A DNA stretch of 64,000 nucleotides from Enterovibrio qingdaonensis (GCF_028683135.1 NZ_JAJUBB010000006.1:62001-126000), one strand, 5' to 3'. Counted from the first letter of the stretch, positions 46,072-57,027 are shown. Numbers and translations: made by a program. The notes: generated by a model from the sequence alone, not told the origin.

Positions 46072-46123
46072 TGCTGATAAAGCACGGCTAGCATGCGCGG
46101 TTTTAGTTGCTAGCAGGATCCTG

Positions 46124-46768
46124 ATGAGGAAATTGGGAGAGGTTATGACCCTGAAAGGAAAACGCGTGAAAAAAAGTGCATCCACCACACCGCCTATGGG
46201 TGAGGTAATCAAAGCCGCGTTAGAAAAAGCACGAGCTCAACTCGTACCGCTTATCGAAAAAGTGAAGCCGCACTGGCAGGCGTTACCGAAACCACATCGT
46301 ATAGGTGTCTCGGTATTAGCGGCGTTATTGGTTGTGTTGTTAATTTGGCCGTCCAGTGATGAAAGTAAAGAGGTTGTCGTTGCGGAAGGCGAGCGTGTCT
46401 CTTTGCCGTTGGATCTCAGTGGAAATACCCAATCGGCGCAGCAAGTAGACGATGAAGACTTTGACAATAAAGCGGAACCTGTTGTCTCCACCCAAACAGT
46501 AGATACGGATTGGGTCAATTACGAAGTGCAACGCGGTGACACGCTGTCGAATATTTTCCGCAATCAATCACTACCACTGCCTGACTTGTACGCAATATCA
46601 GCGATTGAAGGCGCAGACAAACCGCTGAGTCGCATTCAGCCAGGACAGTTGCTGCGCTTTAAACGAAATACGCAAGGCGAGCTCGATATGCTGCAGATTG
46701 AGGCTAGCAAAGACAAATCGGTCATTTTCTTCCGTCTATCTGACGGCAGTTTCGCCCGCAGAAACTAA
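46124..46768 (+). CDS. OapA/YtfB-like LysM-type cell-envelope protein
   Basis: The 214-residue inner-membrane protein has a cytosolic N-terminus, one membrane segment (IGVSVLAALLVVLLIWP, about 61-77), a linker, and a C-terminal OapA/LysM-like domain starting VNYEVQRGDTLSNIFRNQSLPLPDLYAIS (about 131 onward). YtfB in E. coli binds cell wall glycans and works in cell division. An ATG at 46145 directly after GGGAGAGG is an equally good start and would remove 7 residues. Confidence 0.85.
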   Translation: MRKLGEVMTLKGKRVKKSASTTPPMGEVIKAALEKARAQLVPLIEKVKPHWQALPKPHRIGVSVLAALLVVLLIWPSSDESKEVVVAEGERVSLPLDLSGNTQSAQQVDDEDFDNKAEPVVSTQTVDTDWVNYEVQRGDTLSNIFRNQSLPLPDLYAISAIEGADKPLSRIQPGQLLRFKRNTQGELDMLQIEASKDKSVIFFRLSDGSFARRN

Positions 46769-46779
46769 TACGCGGTAAA

Positions 46780-46797
46780 GGCGGCTGTTAAGCCGCC
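46780..46797. terminator. Hairpin between oapA-like gene and elaA
   Basis: GGCGGCT-GTTA-AGCCGCC between convergent genes, overlapping the last codons of elaA; no T-run. Confidence 0.4.
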
Positions 46798-47240
46798 ACT
46801 CTTCGCATGTCGATATGTGGAATACCGTCTTCCAAATACTGTTCTGAAATCTCTTCAAAACCATGACGACGATAGAATTCGCGCAAATGGTATTGTGCGC
46901 CAATGGTGATCGCTGCCTTAGGCCAGGTGTCATTTGCTTGGATCAAGGCCTGACTAACAAGATCGTGGCCGCAACCATTTCCTCGTTCGGTGTTGGCGGT
47001 AACCACTCTTCCGATACTGATTTCATCGTAGGTCAATCCAGCTGGCAATATGCGCGCATACGCCGTCATTTTGTCGTCGCGATAGCCAAGTAGGTGGCGG
47101 GTTTCTGGATGAAGGTCGTGACCGTCCATTTCTGGGTAGGCGCAGTTTTGCTCTACGACAAAAACGTCAGTCCGTAACCTTAGCAGGTCATATAGCTGTT
47201 TGGTCGACAGCTGACCAAACGTCAGGGTTATCCATTGCAT
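46788..47240 (-). CDS. elaA: ElaA-family GNAT acetyltransferase
   Basis: The 150-residue protein matches ElaA: LYDLLRLRTDVFVVEQNCAYPEMDGHDL near the N-terminus, YARILPAGLTYDEISIGRVVT, the acetyl-CoA-binding RGNGCGHDLVSQAL, and FYRRHGFEEISEQYLEDGIPHIDMRR at the end. The substrate of ElaA is not settled. It is a single gene, convergent with the oapA-like gene. Confidence 0.92.
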   Translation of the reverse strand: MQWITLTFGQLSTKQLYDLLRLRTDVFVVEQNCAYPEMDGHDLHPETRHLLGYRDDKMTAYARILPAGLTYDEISIGRVVTANTERGNGCGHDLVSQALIQANDTWPKAAITIGAQYHLREFYRRHGFEEISEQYLEDGIPHIDMRRVAA

Positions 47241-47321
47241 TTTTATTATTCCAAATGTTTTAAATAATCTTGGGCTAAGTTGGGTTTAGCTCATTTCGAT
47301 ATCTGCCGTCCGACAACATAT

Positions 47322-47353
47322 AAAAAAATCGCGACCTAGGCCGCGATTTTTTT
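47322..47353. terminator. Terminator downstream of cpdB
   Basis: AAAAAAATCGCG/CGCGATTTTTTT with an 8-base loop, 43 bases beyond the cpdB stop on the minus strand. Confidence 0.88.
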
Positions 47354-47395
47354 GTCCTCATAACGAGATTTTTCAATATTGAAACATTTCGTTAA

Positions 47396-49348
47396 TTATT
47401 TTTTCAAATCAACGCTATAAAGCGCAAAGCCAACATCATCTGTGCCCACTTTTTTCATTGGGTACTGGCCTTTTTCCTTAATAAATTGGGCTGCTTTCTC
47501 GCTTGGTGATGTTTCAAACACAATGTTTAAATCTGTGTCTGTCGCGATTGGAGCAAACGACCAATTGTTATCAGCTGTTGGTGTGACTTCGCCTTTCTCT
47601 GCCGTCACTTTGCTGATGTAGTTAGCAACCACGGTGCGGTTTTCATCTGGTGATGCAAATGCGATGAAGTCGTTGCCTGTGCCCGGGAATTTACCCAAGT
47701 ACGCACGGTAGTTGTTCGCTGCCACCAAGAACGGCTGTGCAGGGTCTACTGGCTTACCATTGAAGGTCAGCTGTTTGATGCGCTCAGAACCTGGGTTGAT
47801 TAGGTTACATTCGCCGTCGTAGCGAGCGGGTTGGGTGATATCGATCTGATAGTTCACACCGTCGATCACGTCGAAGTTGTAGGTGCGGAAACCATCCCAG
47901 TTGATCAGCGATTGTTGTGCTGATGAGTTCGGGTCGATTTGATTAAATTGACCTGCGGTACATTCCAACCATTCTTTGACTTCTTTACCTGTGACTTTGA
48001 CCGTTACCAGCGTGTTTGGATACAGGTACAAATCCGCGGCATTTCGGAACGTCAGCTCGCCAGATTCTACTTCGGTGAAGTTAGATGGGTCGTCTTTACG
48101 GCCGCCCGCTTTAAACGGTGCTGCAGCGGACAATACAGGGATCCCTGCCAGATCCGGATCGCCTTGTATGAAGCGTTCCACGTAATCTTTCTGCGCCGAG
48201 TTAACGATCTGTACGGTCGGATCGTCCTGTACCAGCGACAAGAAGCTGTACATCACGTCATTGGCTTTACCGATAGGCTGATTCACAAATTCACGTGTTG
48301 CCGTGTGGTCGTGCTCCAAGGCTTTGCGCATCGCAGGATCTGCATCGGCCAGTGATTTGCCGTCAAAAATAGGGCGGGATTCACTTTGAACAGGAGTAAC
48401 TACCCAGCTGTCACCTTGCTTATCCAGTTGCAGATCCATGATACCGACATGGCTGCCCCAACGACCCGGCATCACAGCGGCGACGTCTTTGATGGTGCCT
48501 TTTTTATTGTCGACGCCTTGGATGTTATCAAACCCTTTGCCTGGGAAAACCGCATGAGAATGACCAAAGGCAATCGCGTCGATACCGTCAACATCTGCTA
48601 AGTAGTAAACAGAGTTTTCCGCCATCGCTTTGTATTCATCTTGTGACAAGCCTGAATGCGGGATAGCTACGATAACGTCAGCACCTTTTGCCTTCATTTC
48701 CGGTACCCATTTCTCGGCACTGGCTTTGATGTCTTCGGCAATCACTTTGCCTTCTAGGTTTTTCTTATCCCATACAAGGATTTGCGGTGGGACGAACCCG
48801 ATATAACCGACTTTTACCAGATGCGCTTTGCCGTCTGTGTCAGTCATGGTGTGTTCTTTGATGATGTAAGGCTGGAAGTAAGGCTTGCCAGTTTTAGCAT
48901 CGTAAACGTTGGCTGAGATATACGGGAACTCAGCACCTTCCAGTGTGGTATCAAGGAAGTCCAGCCCGTAGTTGAATTCGTGGTTACCGATGTTACCCAC
49001 ATCGTAATCCAACTGGTTCATTGCCTTGTAGACAGGGTGGATCTCGCCTTTCTCAATGCCTTTTGCGGCCATGTAGTCGCCCATTGGGCTGCCTTGGATC
49101 AGGTCGCCGTTGTCGACCAAGACACTGTTTACCGCTTCTTCCTGAGCAGCTTTGACCAGTGTGGCTGTACGAACCAAGCCAATTTTGTCGCTTGGTGTGT
49201 CCTTGTAGTAGTCGTAATCCATCACGTTGGTATGAATATCGGTGGTTTCGATAATGCGCAGTTTGATGGTTTCTGCCATAGCTGGGCTTGCCATCGTCAT
49301 CATGCCCGCAAGAATGGCGATAGAAAGCGGTTTAGCTGTCGGTTTCAT
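47396..49348 (-). CDS. cpdB: 2',3'-cyclic-nucleotide 2'-phosphodiesterase/3'-nucleotidase CpdB
   Basis: ATG at 49348 behind GGAGACC gives 650 residues with a signal peptide (ending [11 protein letters not shown]). The metallophosphatase domain has the metal ligands in [45 protein letters not shown] and [11 protein letters not shown]. The 5'-nucleotidase C-terminal domain (about 350-570) includes [13 protein letters not shown] and [15 protein letters not shown]. It degrades 2',3'-cyclic nucleotides and 3'-nucleotides in the periplasm for phosphate and nucleoside recovery. It is monocistronic. Confidence 0.95.
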   Translation of the reverse strand: MKPTAKPLSIAILAGMMTMASPAMAETIKLRIIETTDIHTNVMDYDYYKDTPSDKIGLVRTATLVKAAQEEAVNSVLVDNGDLIQGSPMGDYMAAKGIEKGEIHPVYKAMNQLDYDVGNIGNHEFNYGLDFLDTTLEGAEFPYISANVYDAKTGKPYFQPYIIKEHTMTDTDGKAHLVKVGYIGFVPPQILVWDKKNLEGKVIAEDIKASAEKWVPEMKAKGADVIVAIPHSGLSQDEYKAMAENSVYYLADVDGIDAIAFGHSHAVFPGKGFDNIQGVDNKKGTIKDVAAVMPGRWGSHVGIMDLQLDKQGDSWVVTPVQSESRPIFDGKSLADADPAMRKALEHDHTATREFVNQPIGKANDVMYSFLSLVQDDPTVQIVNSAQKDYVERFIQGDPDLAGIPVLSAAAPFKAGGRKDDPSNFTEVESGELTFRNAADLYLYPNTLVTVKVTGKEVKEWLECTAGQFNQIDPNSSAQQSLINWDGFRTYNFDVIDGVNYQIDITQPARYDGECNLINPGSERIKQLTFNGKPVDPAQPFLVAANNYRAYLGKFPGTGNDFIAFASPDENRTVVANYISKVTAEKGEVTPTADNNWSFAPIATDTDLNIVFETSPSEKAAQFIKEKGQYPMKKVGTDDVGFALYSVDLKK

Positions 49349-49562
49349 GGAGGTCTCCAAAAGGATCAAGGACTGAAAACATGCGTATTTTGCATACTCA
49401 TAGCAGCAAAAGGTTACATTTCATCTGATTGTGTGATCTTCATCGTTACCTTGGTGCCCTTTTATTAAAGCAAGGTGACTAAAAAAGCATACAGGCATAG
49501 TATTTTGTGGCTGAAATGAAGGCGTGTGTGTGAAGTGCTAATAACCAAACTGTTATAAAAAA

Positions 49563-49605
49563 TGAAATTTTAGAATTTCAAGTAATATCGCGAAATCTCT
49601 ATAGT
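49563..49605 (+). promoter_or_regulatory. Promoter region of cysG operon
   Basis: A TATAGT -10 box lies at 49600-49605 with only a weak -35 (TTCAAG, 49577-49582). TGAAATT-N4-AATTTCA (49563-49580) overlaps the -35. A weak -35 covered by an inverted repeat fits an activator such as CysB, but no direct proof exists here. Confidence 0.45.
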
Positions 49606-49634
49606 GTCGTTCAAAGGACGGAAAAGGTTTCACT

Positions 49635-51056
49635 ATGGATTACTTGCCAATATTCGCAAAACTGGATGGACGACCGTGTCTCGTTGTCGGCGGCGGTGAA
49701 GTCGCGTGGCGCAAAATACGCATGCTGCTTAAAGCCGGTGCCGCGGTTACTGTTGTGTCCCCCGACGCAGATCATGAAGTGGCTTCGGCTGCTGAGCGTG
49801 GTGAGTTGGTGTGGATACAAGAGGCGTTTGCGCCACAGCACCTAGACAGAGTGTTTTTGGTCATTGCAGCCACCGATAACCCATTGGTGAATGAGCTAGT
49901 GTCCAATGCGGCTAACGCCCGCAACGTGTTAGCGAATGTTGTCGATGACACACCTAAATGCAGTTTTATCGTTCCCTCTATTGTTGATCGCAGCCCCATT
50001 GTGATTGCCATTTCTTCTGCGGGGAAATCCCCCGTCCTTGCAAGATTACTGCGTGAAAAACTCGAAACGCTGATCCCTGCACATATCGGTCGCATGGCGA
50101 CGCTGGCGGGTGAGTTTCGTGACACGTTGAAAACCAAAGTAAAAACACTGACTGGGCGTCGTAAATTCTGGGAGATGGCCTTTGATGGTCGTTTCGCCTC
50201 CTTGGTTGCTGCTGGCGATGAAAAAGGCGCGAAGGCAGAACTTGAAACCCTGACAACGGGTGTTTCGTTGCAAGGCGAAGTCGCACTGATTGGTGCTGGC
50301 CCTGGCGATCCTGGTCTGTTAACGCTGCGTGCGTTGCAAGTGATGCAGCAAGCCGACGTGGTGCTTTATGACTATCTGGTCTCGGATGAAATCATGGAGC
50401 TGTGTCGCCGTGATGCAGAATTGATTTGTGTCGGTAAGCGGGCGAGTTACCACAGCGTATCCCAAGAAGAAACCAACGCCATGTTGGTCAAGCATGCGCA
50501 AAAAGGGAAACGTGTCGTGCGTTTGAAAGGCGGTGACCCGTTTATGTTTGGCCGCGGCGGCGAAGAGTTGCAAGTGTTGCAAGAAGCCGGTGTGCCTTTT
50601 CAGGTGGTACCGGGCATCACTGCCGCTGCTGGTGCGACAGCCTACGCAGGTATCCCGTTGACCCATCGCGATTACGCGCAAACGGCGATGTTCATTACGG
50701 GTCATTTGAAAAAAGAAGATGACAGTTTCCGCTGGGCGACGTTGGCACGCGGCCGTCAGACACTTGTTATCTACATGGGGCTGATGAAAAGCGGACATAT
50801 TCAACAACAACTTATCCAACATGGCCGCGCACCGGATACCCCTGTTGCCATTATTGAAAATGGCACCCGCGCAAATCAGAAAATCTACAAAGGACAATTA
50901 AGCGAACTGGAATCATTGGCAGAGGGAGTAGGTTCGCCTGCACTGATTGTTGTCGGTGAAGTCGTTGAACTCGCAGACCAGTTGAGCTGGTTTGGAAAGC
51001 AATCATTCCATACGGCAGGTGACGCTCATGCATCTACCGTGGTTAATTTAGGCTAA
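49635..51056 (+). CDS. cysG: Sirohaem synthase CysG (trifunctional)
   Basis: The 473-residue protein has an N-terminal precorrin-2 dehydrogenase/ferrochelatase part (1-about 205; [23 protein letters not shown] and a dimerisation segment) and a C-terminal uroporphyrinogen-III methyltransferase part (about 215-460; [56 protein letters not shown]). It makes sirohaem for the sulfite reductase CysI. It leads the operon with cysD, cysN, the transporter and cysC. Confidence 0.96.
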   Translation: MDYLPIFAKLDGRPCLVVGGGEVAWRKIRMLLKAGAAVTVVSPDADHEVASAAERGELVWIQEAFAPQHLDRVFLVIAATDNPLVNELVSNAANARNVLANVVDDTPKCSFIVPSIVDRSPIVIAISSAGKSPVLARLLREKLETLIPAHIGRMATLAGEFRDTLKTKVKTLTGRRKFWEMAFDGRFASLVAAGDEKGAKAELETLTTGVSLQGEVALIGAGPGDPGLLTLRALQVMQQADVVLYDYLVSDEIMELCRRDAELICVGKRASYHSVSQEETNAMLVKHAQKGKRVVRLKGGDPFMFGRGGEELQVLQEAGVPFQVVPGITAAAGATAYAGIPLTHRDYAQTAMFITGHLKKEDDSFRWATLARGRQTLVIYMGLMKSGHIQQQLIQHGRAPDTPVAIIENGTRANQKIYKGQLSELESLAEGVGSPALIVVGEVVELADQLSWFGKQSFHTAGDAHASTVVNLG

Positions 51057-51070
51057 GGAAAGTACGAAGA

Positions 51071-51979
51071 ATGGAAGCCAAGACTCTTACCCACCTCAAG
51101 CAACTTGAGGCAGAAAGTATCCACATCATTCGTGAAGTGGCGGCAGAATTCGATAACCCGGTGATGATGTACTCCATCGGTAAAGACAGTTCCGTCATGC
51201 TTCATTTGGCGCGAAAAGCGTTTTATCCGGGGAAAATTCCCTTCCCGCTTCTTCATGTCGATACGGATTGGAAATTCAAAGAAATGATTGAGTTTCGTGA
51301 CCAAGCCGCAGAGAAGTATGGGTTTGAACTACTGGTACATAAAAACCCTGAAGGCATCGCCATGGGGTGTAGCCCATTTGTACATGGCTCATCAAAACAC
51401 ACGGACATCATGAAAACCCAAGGCCTGAAACAAGCCTTAGATAAATATGGTTTTGATGCTGCCTTTGGTGGTGCGCGTCGTGACGAAGAAAAGAGCCGTG
51501 CCAAAGAACGTGTTTATAGCTTCCGCGACAAGAACCACCGCTGGGACCCGAAAAATCAGCGTCCAGAGCTTTGGCATACCTATAACGGCCAAGTGAACAA
51601 AGGGGAAAGCATCCGTGTATTCCCACTGTCGAACTGGACTGAACTCGATATCTGGCAATACATCTACCTTGAAGGCATCGATATTGTGCCGCTGTATTTG
51701 TCCGAAGTTCGTCCTGTCGTGAATCGTGACGGCATGTTGATCATGGTCGATGACGATCGCATGGAGTTACGTGACGGTGAGAAAGTGGAATACAAGAGTG
51801 TGCGTTTTAGAACCTTGGGTTGTTACCCTCTGACCGGCGCGGTTGAGTCTGAAGCGAATACGTTGCCGGGCATCATTGAAGAAATGCTGGTAGCCACCTC
51901 AAGTGAACGCCAAGGGCGAGCGATTGACCACGATCAGTCGGGATCGATGGAATTGAAGAAACGTCAGGGATACTTCTAA
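51071..51979 (+). CDS. cysD: Sulfate adenylyltransferase subunit 2
   Basis: The 302-residue protein of the PAPS-reductase-like fold has the PP-loop [22 protein letters not shown] and [16 protein letters not shown]. It forms ATP sulfurylase with CysN, making APS from sulfate and ATP. The start is 14 bases after cysG and the stop 10 bases before cysN. Confidence 0.97.
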   Translation: MEAKTLTHLKQLEAESIHIIREVAAEFDNPVMMYSIGKDSSVMLHLARKAFYPGKIPFPLLHVDTDWKFKEMIEFRDQAAEKYGFELLVHKNPEGIAMGCSPFVHGSSKHTDIMKTQGLKQALDKYGFDAAFGGARRDEEKSRAKERVYSFRDKNHRWDPKNQRPELWHTYNGQVNKGESIRVFPLSNWTELDIWQYIYLEGIDIVPLYLSEVRPVVNRDGMLIMVDDDRMELRDGEKVEYKSVRFRTLGCYPLTGAVESEANTLPGIIEEMLVATSSERQGRAIDHDQSGSMELKKRQGYF

Positions 51980-51989
51980 GGGATTAAGC

Positions 51990-53423
51990 ATGAACAGCGT
52001 AATTGAACAACAAGTGGCCGAGCTGGGTATTGAGGCCTATCTGGAGCAACACCAGAACAAATCCCTGCTACGATTTCTGACCTGTGGTTCTGTAGATGAC
52101 GGTAAGAGCACGCTTATCGGCCGTCTTCTGCATGATTCTCACCAGATTTATGAAGATCAATTGGCCGCGATCCATTCAGACAGCCAAAAAGTAGGTACCA
52201 CGGGTGAAAAGCCGGATCTGGCACTGCTGGTTGACGGCTTGCAAGCAGAGCGTGAGCAAGGGATCACGATCGACGTGGCATACCGCTATTTCTCAACGCG
52301 TCCACGTAAATTCATCATTGCGGATACCCCGGGACACGAGCAATACACCCGTAACATGGCGACAGGCGCATCGACCTGTGATTTGGCGGTGATCTTGATA
52401 GATGCGCGCAAAGGCGTATTGGATCAAACCCGTCGTCACTCGTACATCGCGAGCCAGCTAGGTATCCGTCAGTTTATCGTTGCTGTGAACAAGATGGATT
52501 TGGTGGGCTTTGAGGAATCACGCTTTGAAGAAATCAAAGCGGAGTACTTGGAGTTTGCTAAAAAGCTGAACAGCAATATTAATATTCAGCTTGTTCCGTT
52601 GTCGGCTCTCGAAGGCGATAACGTGGTTGAACGTAGCGCAAAATCCCCATGGTATGACGGTGAAACCTTGTTAACCATGCTGGAAACCGTAGACGTAAGC
52701 AGCGACAAAGATAAAGGTGCTTTCCGTCTTCCTGTGCAATACGTTAATCGTCCAAATCTCGATTTTCGTGGTTTTTCTGGGACCATTGCGAGTGGTTCCG
52801 TGCGCCCTGGCGATGAAGTGAAAGTGTTGCCATCGGGCAAAACATCAACGGTTGAACGTATTGTCACGTTTGATGGCGACCTTGAGTTTGCCCACGCAGG
52901 CCAAGCTGTGACGCTAACCCTAATGGACGAAATTGATTGCAGCCGTGGTGATCTGATTGTTCCTGTCTCTGAAGAGCAAAAAGCAACGAGCAAGCTGGCC
53001 GCCAGTATTGTTTGGATGGATGAATCGCCGCTTGAAATAGGCCGTCAGTACGACATCAAAGTGGCGGGTAAGAAAACGGTTGGCTCGGTGAGTAAAATTC
53101 GTCACCAAGTGGACATTAACTCGCTGGAAACCTTTGATACTGATAGCTTGCCGCTAAATGGTATTGCCGAATGTGAAGTTGAACTGACAGAGTCGGTGTC
53201 ACTGGATCTTTACCAAGATTGTGCAGACACCGGTGGCTTTATTGTGATTGATCGACTGACAAACGTGACTGTCGGTGCTGGCATGATCAATGAGCTGCTT
53301 GACGATGCGAGTGCGACCACAAACGGCGTGGACATTTCAGCGTTTGAAGTAGAACTCAATGCGCTGGTTCGTAAGCACTTCCCGCATTGGAATGCACGCG
53401 ATATCAGCAAGTTGCTGGGGTAA
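51990..53423 (+). CDS. cysN: Sulfate adenylyltransferase subunit 1 (GTPase)
   Basis: The 477-residue EF-Tu-like GTPase has G1 [15 protein letters not shown] (around 33-47), G3 [12 protein letters not shown] and G4 NKMDL, followed by two beta-barrel domains. GTP hydrolysis drives sulfate adenylation by CysD. It is followed by the transporter gene after only 5 bases. Confidence 0.97.
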   Translation: MNSVIEQQVAELGIEAYLEQHQNKSLLRFLTCGSVDDGKSTLIGRLLHDSHQIYEDQLAAIHSDSQKVGTTGEKPDLALLVDGLQAEREQGITIDVAYRYFSTRPRKFIIADTPGHEQYTRNMATGASTCDLAVILIDARKGVLDQTRRHSYIASQLGIRQFIVAVNKMDLVGFEESRFEEIKAEYLEFAKKLNSNINIQLVPLSALEGDNVVERSAKSPWYDGETLLTMLETVDVSSDKDKGAFRLPVQYVNRPNLDFRGFSGTIASGSVRPGDEVKVLPSGKTSTVERIVTFDGDLEFAHAGQAVTLTLMDEIDCSRGDLIVPVSEEQKATSKLAASIVWMDESPLEIGRQYDIKVAGKKTVGSVSKIRHQVDINSLETFDTDSLPLNGIAECEVELTESVSLDLYQDCADTGGFIVIDRLTNVTVGAGMINELLDDASATTNGVDISAFEVELNALVRKHFPHWNARDISKLLG

Positions 53424-53428
53424 CGCAG

Positions 53429-55156
53429 ATGACGTGGGATCAATCACTGGTATTGGGGTTGCTGTTAGCGATAGTCGCAGGCTTGGTGTTCACCAAGATC
53501 AAACCTGCGATCTTGTTTGCAGCCTCGGCGTTTATCGCCTTTCAATCTGGATTGATCAGCGTGGAAGCAATGGCAGGGAACTTTACCAATAGTTCCTTGC
53601 TAACTCTGGTGCTGTTGATCCTTGCGTCAGCCGCACTGGAGAAAACCAGACTGGTAAGCTGGGTCAGTGGACAGCTTTCCAGTGGAAAGCTTGGCACGGT
53701 TGTCGCCAAACTTGGATTATCCACGGCGTTTTTAAGCTCGTTCACCAATAACACGGCTGTCGTCGTGTCTTTGATTGGTGCGATTAAACGAAATCGTCGC
53801 CATGCCCCTTCAAGGTTGCTTATCCCCCTGTCTTACGCGGCCATCTTGGGGGGCACCTTAACGCTTATTGGTACCTCAACCAATCTCATCATCAACAGCT
53901 TTGTTGAAAGCTCGGGCTTGCCCGCCCTCGATTTCTTTGCCCCATCGGTAATAGGGCTTGCGGTATTGGCGGGCGGCTTGCTGGTGTTGATCCCGTTTTG
54001 CTACCTTCTGCCGGATTATGATGATCACAATGAAGATGATTTGCCGTATGTGCTGGAAGCGGCGATCACACGAGGATCGCCACTGGCAGGGAATTCCGTA
54101 TCAGAGAATGGTTTGCGTGCATTACGACGTTTGTATTTAGCAGAAGTCGTGCGTGATGGCGAAGTGATCGCACCTGTGTGTCCCGACACTGTTTTGCGGG
54201 AAGGAGATAAACTGCAATTTTGTGGCGATGTTGAAAGCGTAGCAACCTTGCAGGAAATTGAAGGCTTAGCACTGTTTGGACAGCACCATATCAATGGGCA
54301 AAACCTGCTTGAAGTGGTGGTGAGCCATAGTGCATCTATATTGGGAAAAACCCTCAAAGAAGCCAAGTTTCGTGAAAACTTTGACGCCGTAGTGGTTGCC
54401 ATTCGCCGCGGACATGAGAAGCTGGAAGGCGGATTAGGCAACATTCCTCTGTTGGCAGGAGACACTCTGGTCATCGTGCCTGGCAAAGGGTTCGCAAAAG
54501 AACAGCAGCGTATGTCGCGCGAATTTGTCTTGGTGACGGGCCTAGATTCTAGCGTTCGATTGGACAGCACATTGAGTACTTGGGTGCTTGCTGGGTTTGC
54601 CACCATCATTGGTGCGGCGCTGATGGAATGGATGCCACTTCTCAATGGATTGGCCGCGTATCTGACAGTGCTGCTGCTGACGGGCGTAATAAATCTGGGT
54701 GAGCTTAAACGTCGATTCCCGGTTGAAATCGTGGTGATAGTTGGCAGTGCATTGAGTCTCGCACAATTAATGATCGACTCCGGCCTCTCTGCACAAATGG
54801 GTGACTTGTTTATTGAATGGTTCAACGGTTGGGGCGTCTATGGCGCGTTGATTGCGACGTATTTGTTGACCTTGATCTTGACTGAACTGGTTACCAATAA
54901 TGCCGCTGCCGCATTGTCGTTTCCTATCGGCTACAGCTTGGCGTTGGGGTATGGCGTCGATCCTATGCCGTTCATTATGGCAGTGTTGTTTGGGGCTAGC
55001 GCGAGCTTTATTTCGCCGTATGGTTATCAAACGAATCTTCTGGTCTACAGTGTGGGTAACTATCAACTGACAGACTATTTGCGTATCGGATTGCCGCTGT
55101 CTCTCGTGTATTCCGCGTTGGTGATTGGGTTAATTCCCGTGTTTTTTCCATTTTGA
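53429..55156 (+). CDS. SLC13-family anion (probably sulfate) transporter with TrkA-C domains
   Basis: ATG at 53429 gives 575 residues; an in-frame ATG at 53387 would overlap cysN by 37 bases and lacks a ribosome site. Two membrane halves (about 1-200 and 385-575) with SSFTNNTAVVVSLIGAIKR and the SLC13 signature GGTLTLIGTSTNLIINSF flank a soluble middle part holding two TrkA-C-like domains (about 205-380). Its position between cysN and cysC strongly suggests sulfate uptake for assimilation. Confidence 0.9.
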   Translation: MTWDQSLVLGLLLAIVAGLVFTKIKPAILFAASAFIAFQSGLISVEAMAGNFTNSSLLTLVLLILASAALEKTRLVSWVSGQLSSGKLGTVVAKLGLSTAFLSSFTNNTAVVVSLIGAIKRNRRHAPSRLLIPLSYAAILGGTLTLIGTSTNLIINSFVESSGLPALDFFAPSVIGLAVLAGGLLVLIPFCYLLPDYDDHNEDDLPYVLEAAITRGSPLAGNSVSENGLRALRRLYLAEVVRDGEVIAPVCPDTVLREGDKLQFCGDVESVATLQEIEGLALFGQHHINGQNLLEVVVSHSASILGKTLKEAKFRENFDAVVVAIRRGHEKLEGGLGNIPLLAGDTLVIVPGKGFAKEQQRMSREFVLVTGLDSSVRLDSTLSTWVLAGFATIIGAALMEWMPLLNGLAAYLTVLLLTGVINLGELKRRFPVEIVVIVGSALSLAQLMIDSGLSAQMGDLFIEWFNGWGVYGALIATYLLTLILTELVTNNAAAALSFPIGYSLALGYGVDPMPFIMAVLFGASASFISPYGYQTNLLVYSVGNYQLTDYLRIGLPLSLVYSALVIGLIPVFFPF

Positions 55157-55173
55157 TTAACAAGGATTGAGTT

Positions 55174-55794
55174 ATGAGTGCTGCTGATATGCCGCAAAAA
55201 GATGAAAATGTAATTTGGCATAAGCATGCTGTCGATAAGACATATCGCTCTGAGCAAAAAGGGCAGCGTCCCGCGCTGCTTTGGTTTACCGGTTTGTCGG
55301 GTTCAGGCAAATCCACCGTCGCAGGTGCGTTGGAAAACCGGTTAGCGGAATTAGGGCACCATACCTACTTGCTAGACGGTGACAATGTGCGTCACGGTTT
55401 GTGCCGCGATCTGGGTTTCTCAGATCATGATCGTCGTGAAAATATTCGCCGAGTGGGTGAAGTAGCGAAGCTTATGACGGATGCAGGGTTGATCGTGCTG
55501 TCTGCCTTTATTTCGCCTTTTCGTGAAGAGCGCCAATTGGTGAGAGAGTTATTACCTGACGGTGAGTTTATTGAAGTCTTCGTCGATACGCCGCTCAACG
55601 TGTGTGAATCGCGTGACCCTAAAGGACTATATAAGAAAGCCCGAGCTGGTGAAATCAAGGCGTTCACTGGGATAAGTTCAGCCTATGAAGCACCTGAGTC
55701 TGCAGAGATTGTGTTGGAAACTGACAAGTACGCCGTGGATGCTCTGGTTGATCAATGTCTTCAAGCACTTAAAAAAGCGGGGATTATTGCTTAA
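55174..55794 (+). CDS. cysC: Adenylylsulfate kinase
   Basis: The 206-residue protein has a Walker [10 protein letters not shown] near residue 41, [17 protein letters not shown], the APS-binding [16 protein letters not shown] and [25 protein letters not shown]. It phosphorylates APS to PAPS, which CysH then reduces. AAGGA lies 9 bases before the ATG. It ends the sulfate-activation operon. Confidence 0.97.
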   Translation: MSAADMPQKDENVIWHKHAVDKTYRSEQKGQRPALLWFTGLSGSGKSTVAGALENRLAELGHHTYLLDGDNVRHGLCRDLGFSDHDRRENIRRVGEVAKLMTDAGLIVLSAFISPFREERQLVRELLPDGEFIEVFVDTPLNVCESRDPKGLYKKARAGEIKAFTGISSAYEAPESAEIVLETDKYAVDALVDQCLQALKKAGIIA

Positions 55795-55827
55795 TCCCCT
55801 CATTTCCAGTTTTGTTATCCTAGCGCG

Positions 55828-56739
55828 TTAAGCTGTTGTGTCGATGGTTGATCCGAGTTCGACAACAACGTTAAACGCGTGGGATAGCATACCCATCAAT
55901 GCATCCATGTAGTCTGGATGCGCTTTCTGACTGATCAATTTTGCGAGTTCATTGCCTGTCGGGCTAAATCGGTAATAGTAAATCCGCGTCCCTTTCCTAA
56001 ATGGCGTTAGCATAAACGTCTTACCTTGCCCGTTAAAAGGGAGGTTTTCTGACGGATCCAGCGCACCAGATTCCAGCTCGGTTCGGATAATCAATCCGAG
56101 ATCCATCAATAAGATAAGATCGTTATAGGGAAGTTTAAACTTTCCTAATGCCAACCGTTCCGCCTGATCGGGCTTGAAGTAGCGTTTTACGCCCTGCTCA
56201 GGCTGACGGAACCCTGTGATCAGTTTTAGCGAACTATCACTGCCAAATGAGCAGGCGAGTGCGCACGCTCGCTGTAATGACTGAGCCTCGCGCTGGGTCA
56301 TGACTTCAAGCAGGGCCAAAGACTTGAGTGATGTGCTTCCGGGACGGATAATTTCGGTCTTTAGGATCTGTGCCCAGAGCTTTTGCATGCTGTCACCGTA
56401 GATCTTCTGCGCCATCTCGAAGAATCGATATAGCCAGTCAGGATCCGGTGTGCCGGCGGTTTCGTCGCGACAGAGATCGTTCGCGAGTTTGATGATTTGC
56501 TCAAGGTTTGCTTGTTGGCGTTGCTTCAGTTCAAGCTGACGATAACCCGCGCGGGCTGTAAGGTTGTCATGCTCAACACTGTGCAACTTTGCATCAATAT
56601 GGTGATGCGCTGCAATTGCTTTGAGCCGTTGCATGCTCGAAATGAGGTGACTTTCTTGTCTGCCAGCACTTTTTTTTGCCTGCCTTTCTGATGAGGCTTC
56701 TTTGATGTCGACAACAACTGGTTTGTTTGCATCCACCAT
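55828..56739 (-). CDS. TIGR03899-type conserved protein
   Basis: The 303-residue soluble protein has no signal peptide or membrane segment. A charged, helical N-terminus (1-110; LELKQRQQANLEQIIKLANDLC) is followed by DPDWLYRFFEMAQKIYGDSMQKLWAQILKTEI, which resembles DUF2806-type domains, then a winged-helix-like end (YYYRFSPTGNELAKLI). It fits the TIGR03899 family of Vibrio and Shewanella relatives, often next to cysC. Function unknown. Confidence 0.8.
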   Translation of the reverse strand: MVDANKPVVVDIKEASSERQAKKSAGRQESHLISSMQRLKAIAAHHHIDAKLHSVEHDNLTARAGYRQLELKQRQQANLEQIIKLANDLCRDETAGTPDPDWLYRFFEMAQKIYGDSMQKLWAQILKTEIIRPGSTSLKSLALLEVMTQREAQSLQRACALACSFGSDSSLKLITGFRQPEQGVKRYFKPDQAERLALGKFKLPYNDLILLMDLGLIIRTELESGALDPSENLPFNGQGKTFMLTPFRKGTRIYYYRFSPTGNELAKLISQKAHPDYMDALMGMLSHAFNVVVELGSTIDTTA

Positions 56740-56875
56740 ATGCGATCCCTATCTATCTGATTAAGCGAATATTCCATCAAGGGTATTCCGCATTCTCACT
56801 CAATCAACTATGTTAAAATTAATTTAAATTTGTTAACATTTGGCAAGAGATTGACGACGAGGGAGGATGATTACA

Positions 56876-56965
56876 ATGAAAAAATTCAGAGTAAACTCTG
56901 TTAATGCCCTGCTGGTCGCCTTGTATATCGGTACTTTGCTCTACCTATCCCAGTTTATCGGCTGA
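56876..56965 (+). CDS. 29-residue single-membrane-segment peptide
   Basis: ATG at 56876 follows GGGAGG with a 9-base gap. The peptide has a basic N-terminus (MKKFRVNS) and one hydrophobic segment (VNALLVALYIGTLLYLSQFIG region, about residues 9-29). A strong terminator begins 16 bases after the stop. It is too short for usual gene callers. An own ribosome site, own terminator and membrane-like composition support a real gene; a role as a small membrane regulator is a guess. Confidence 0.65.
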   Translation: MKKFRVNSVNALLVALYIGTLLYLSQFIG

Positions 56966-56980
56966 TCATCCCAAAACATT

Positions 56981-57006
56981 AAAAAACCCGCATTTAGCGG
57001 GTTTTT
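56981..57006. terminator. Terminator between the small peptide and ytfJ
   Basis: AAAAACCCGC-ATTTA-GCGGGTTTTT, usable in both directions by the two convergent genes. Confidence 0.9.
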
Positions 57007-57027
57007 CACTTAAATGAGTGACTGAAA

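Noticed and set aside
54025-54825. Long open frame (266 codons) on the minus strand inside the SLC13 transporter gene
   Set aside because: Serine- and arginine-rich shadow of the plus-strand coding frame, with no ribosome site or family features.
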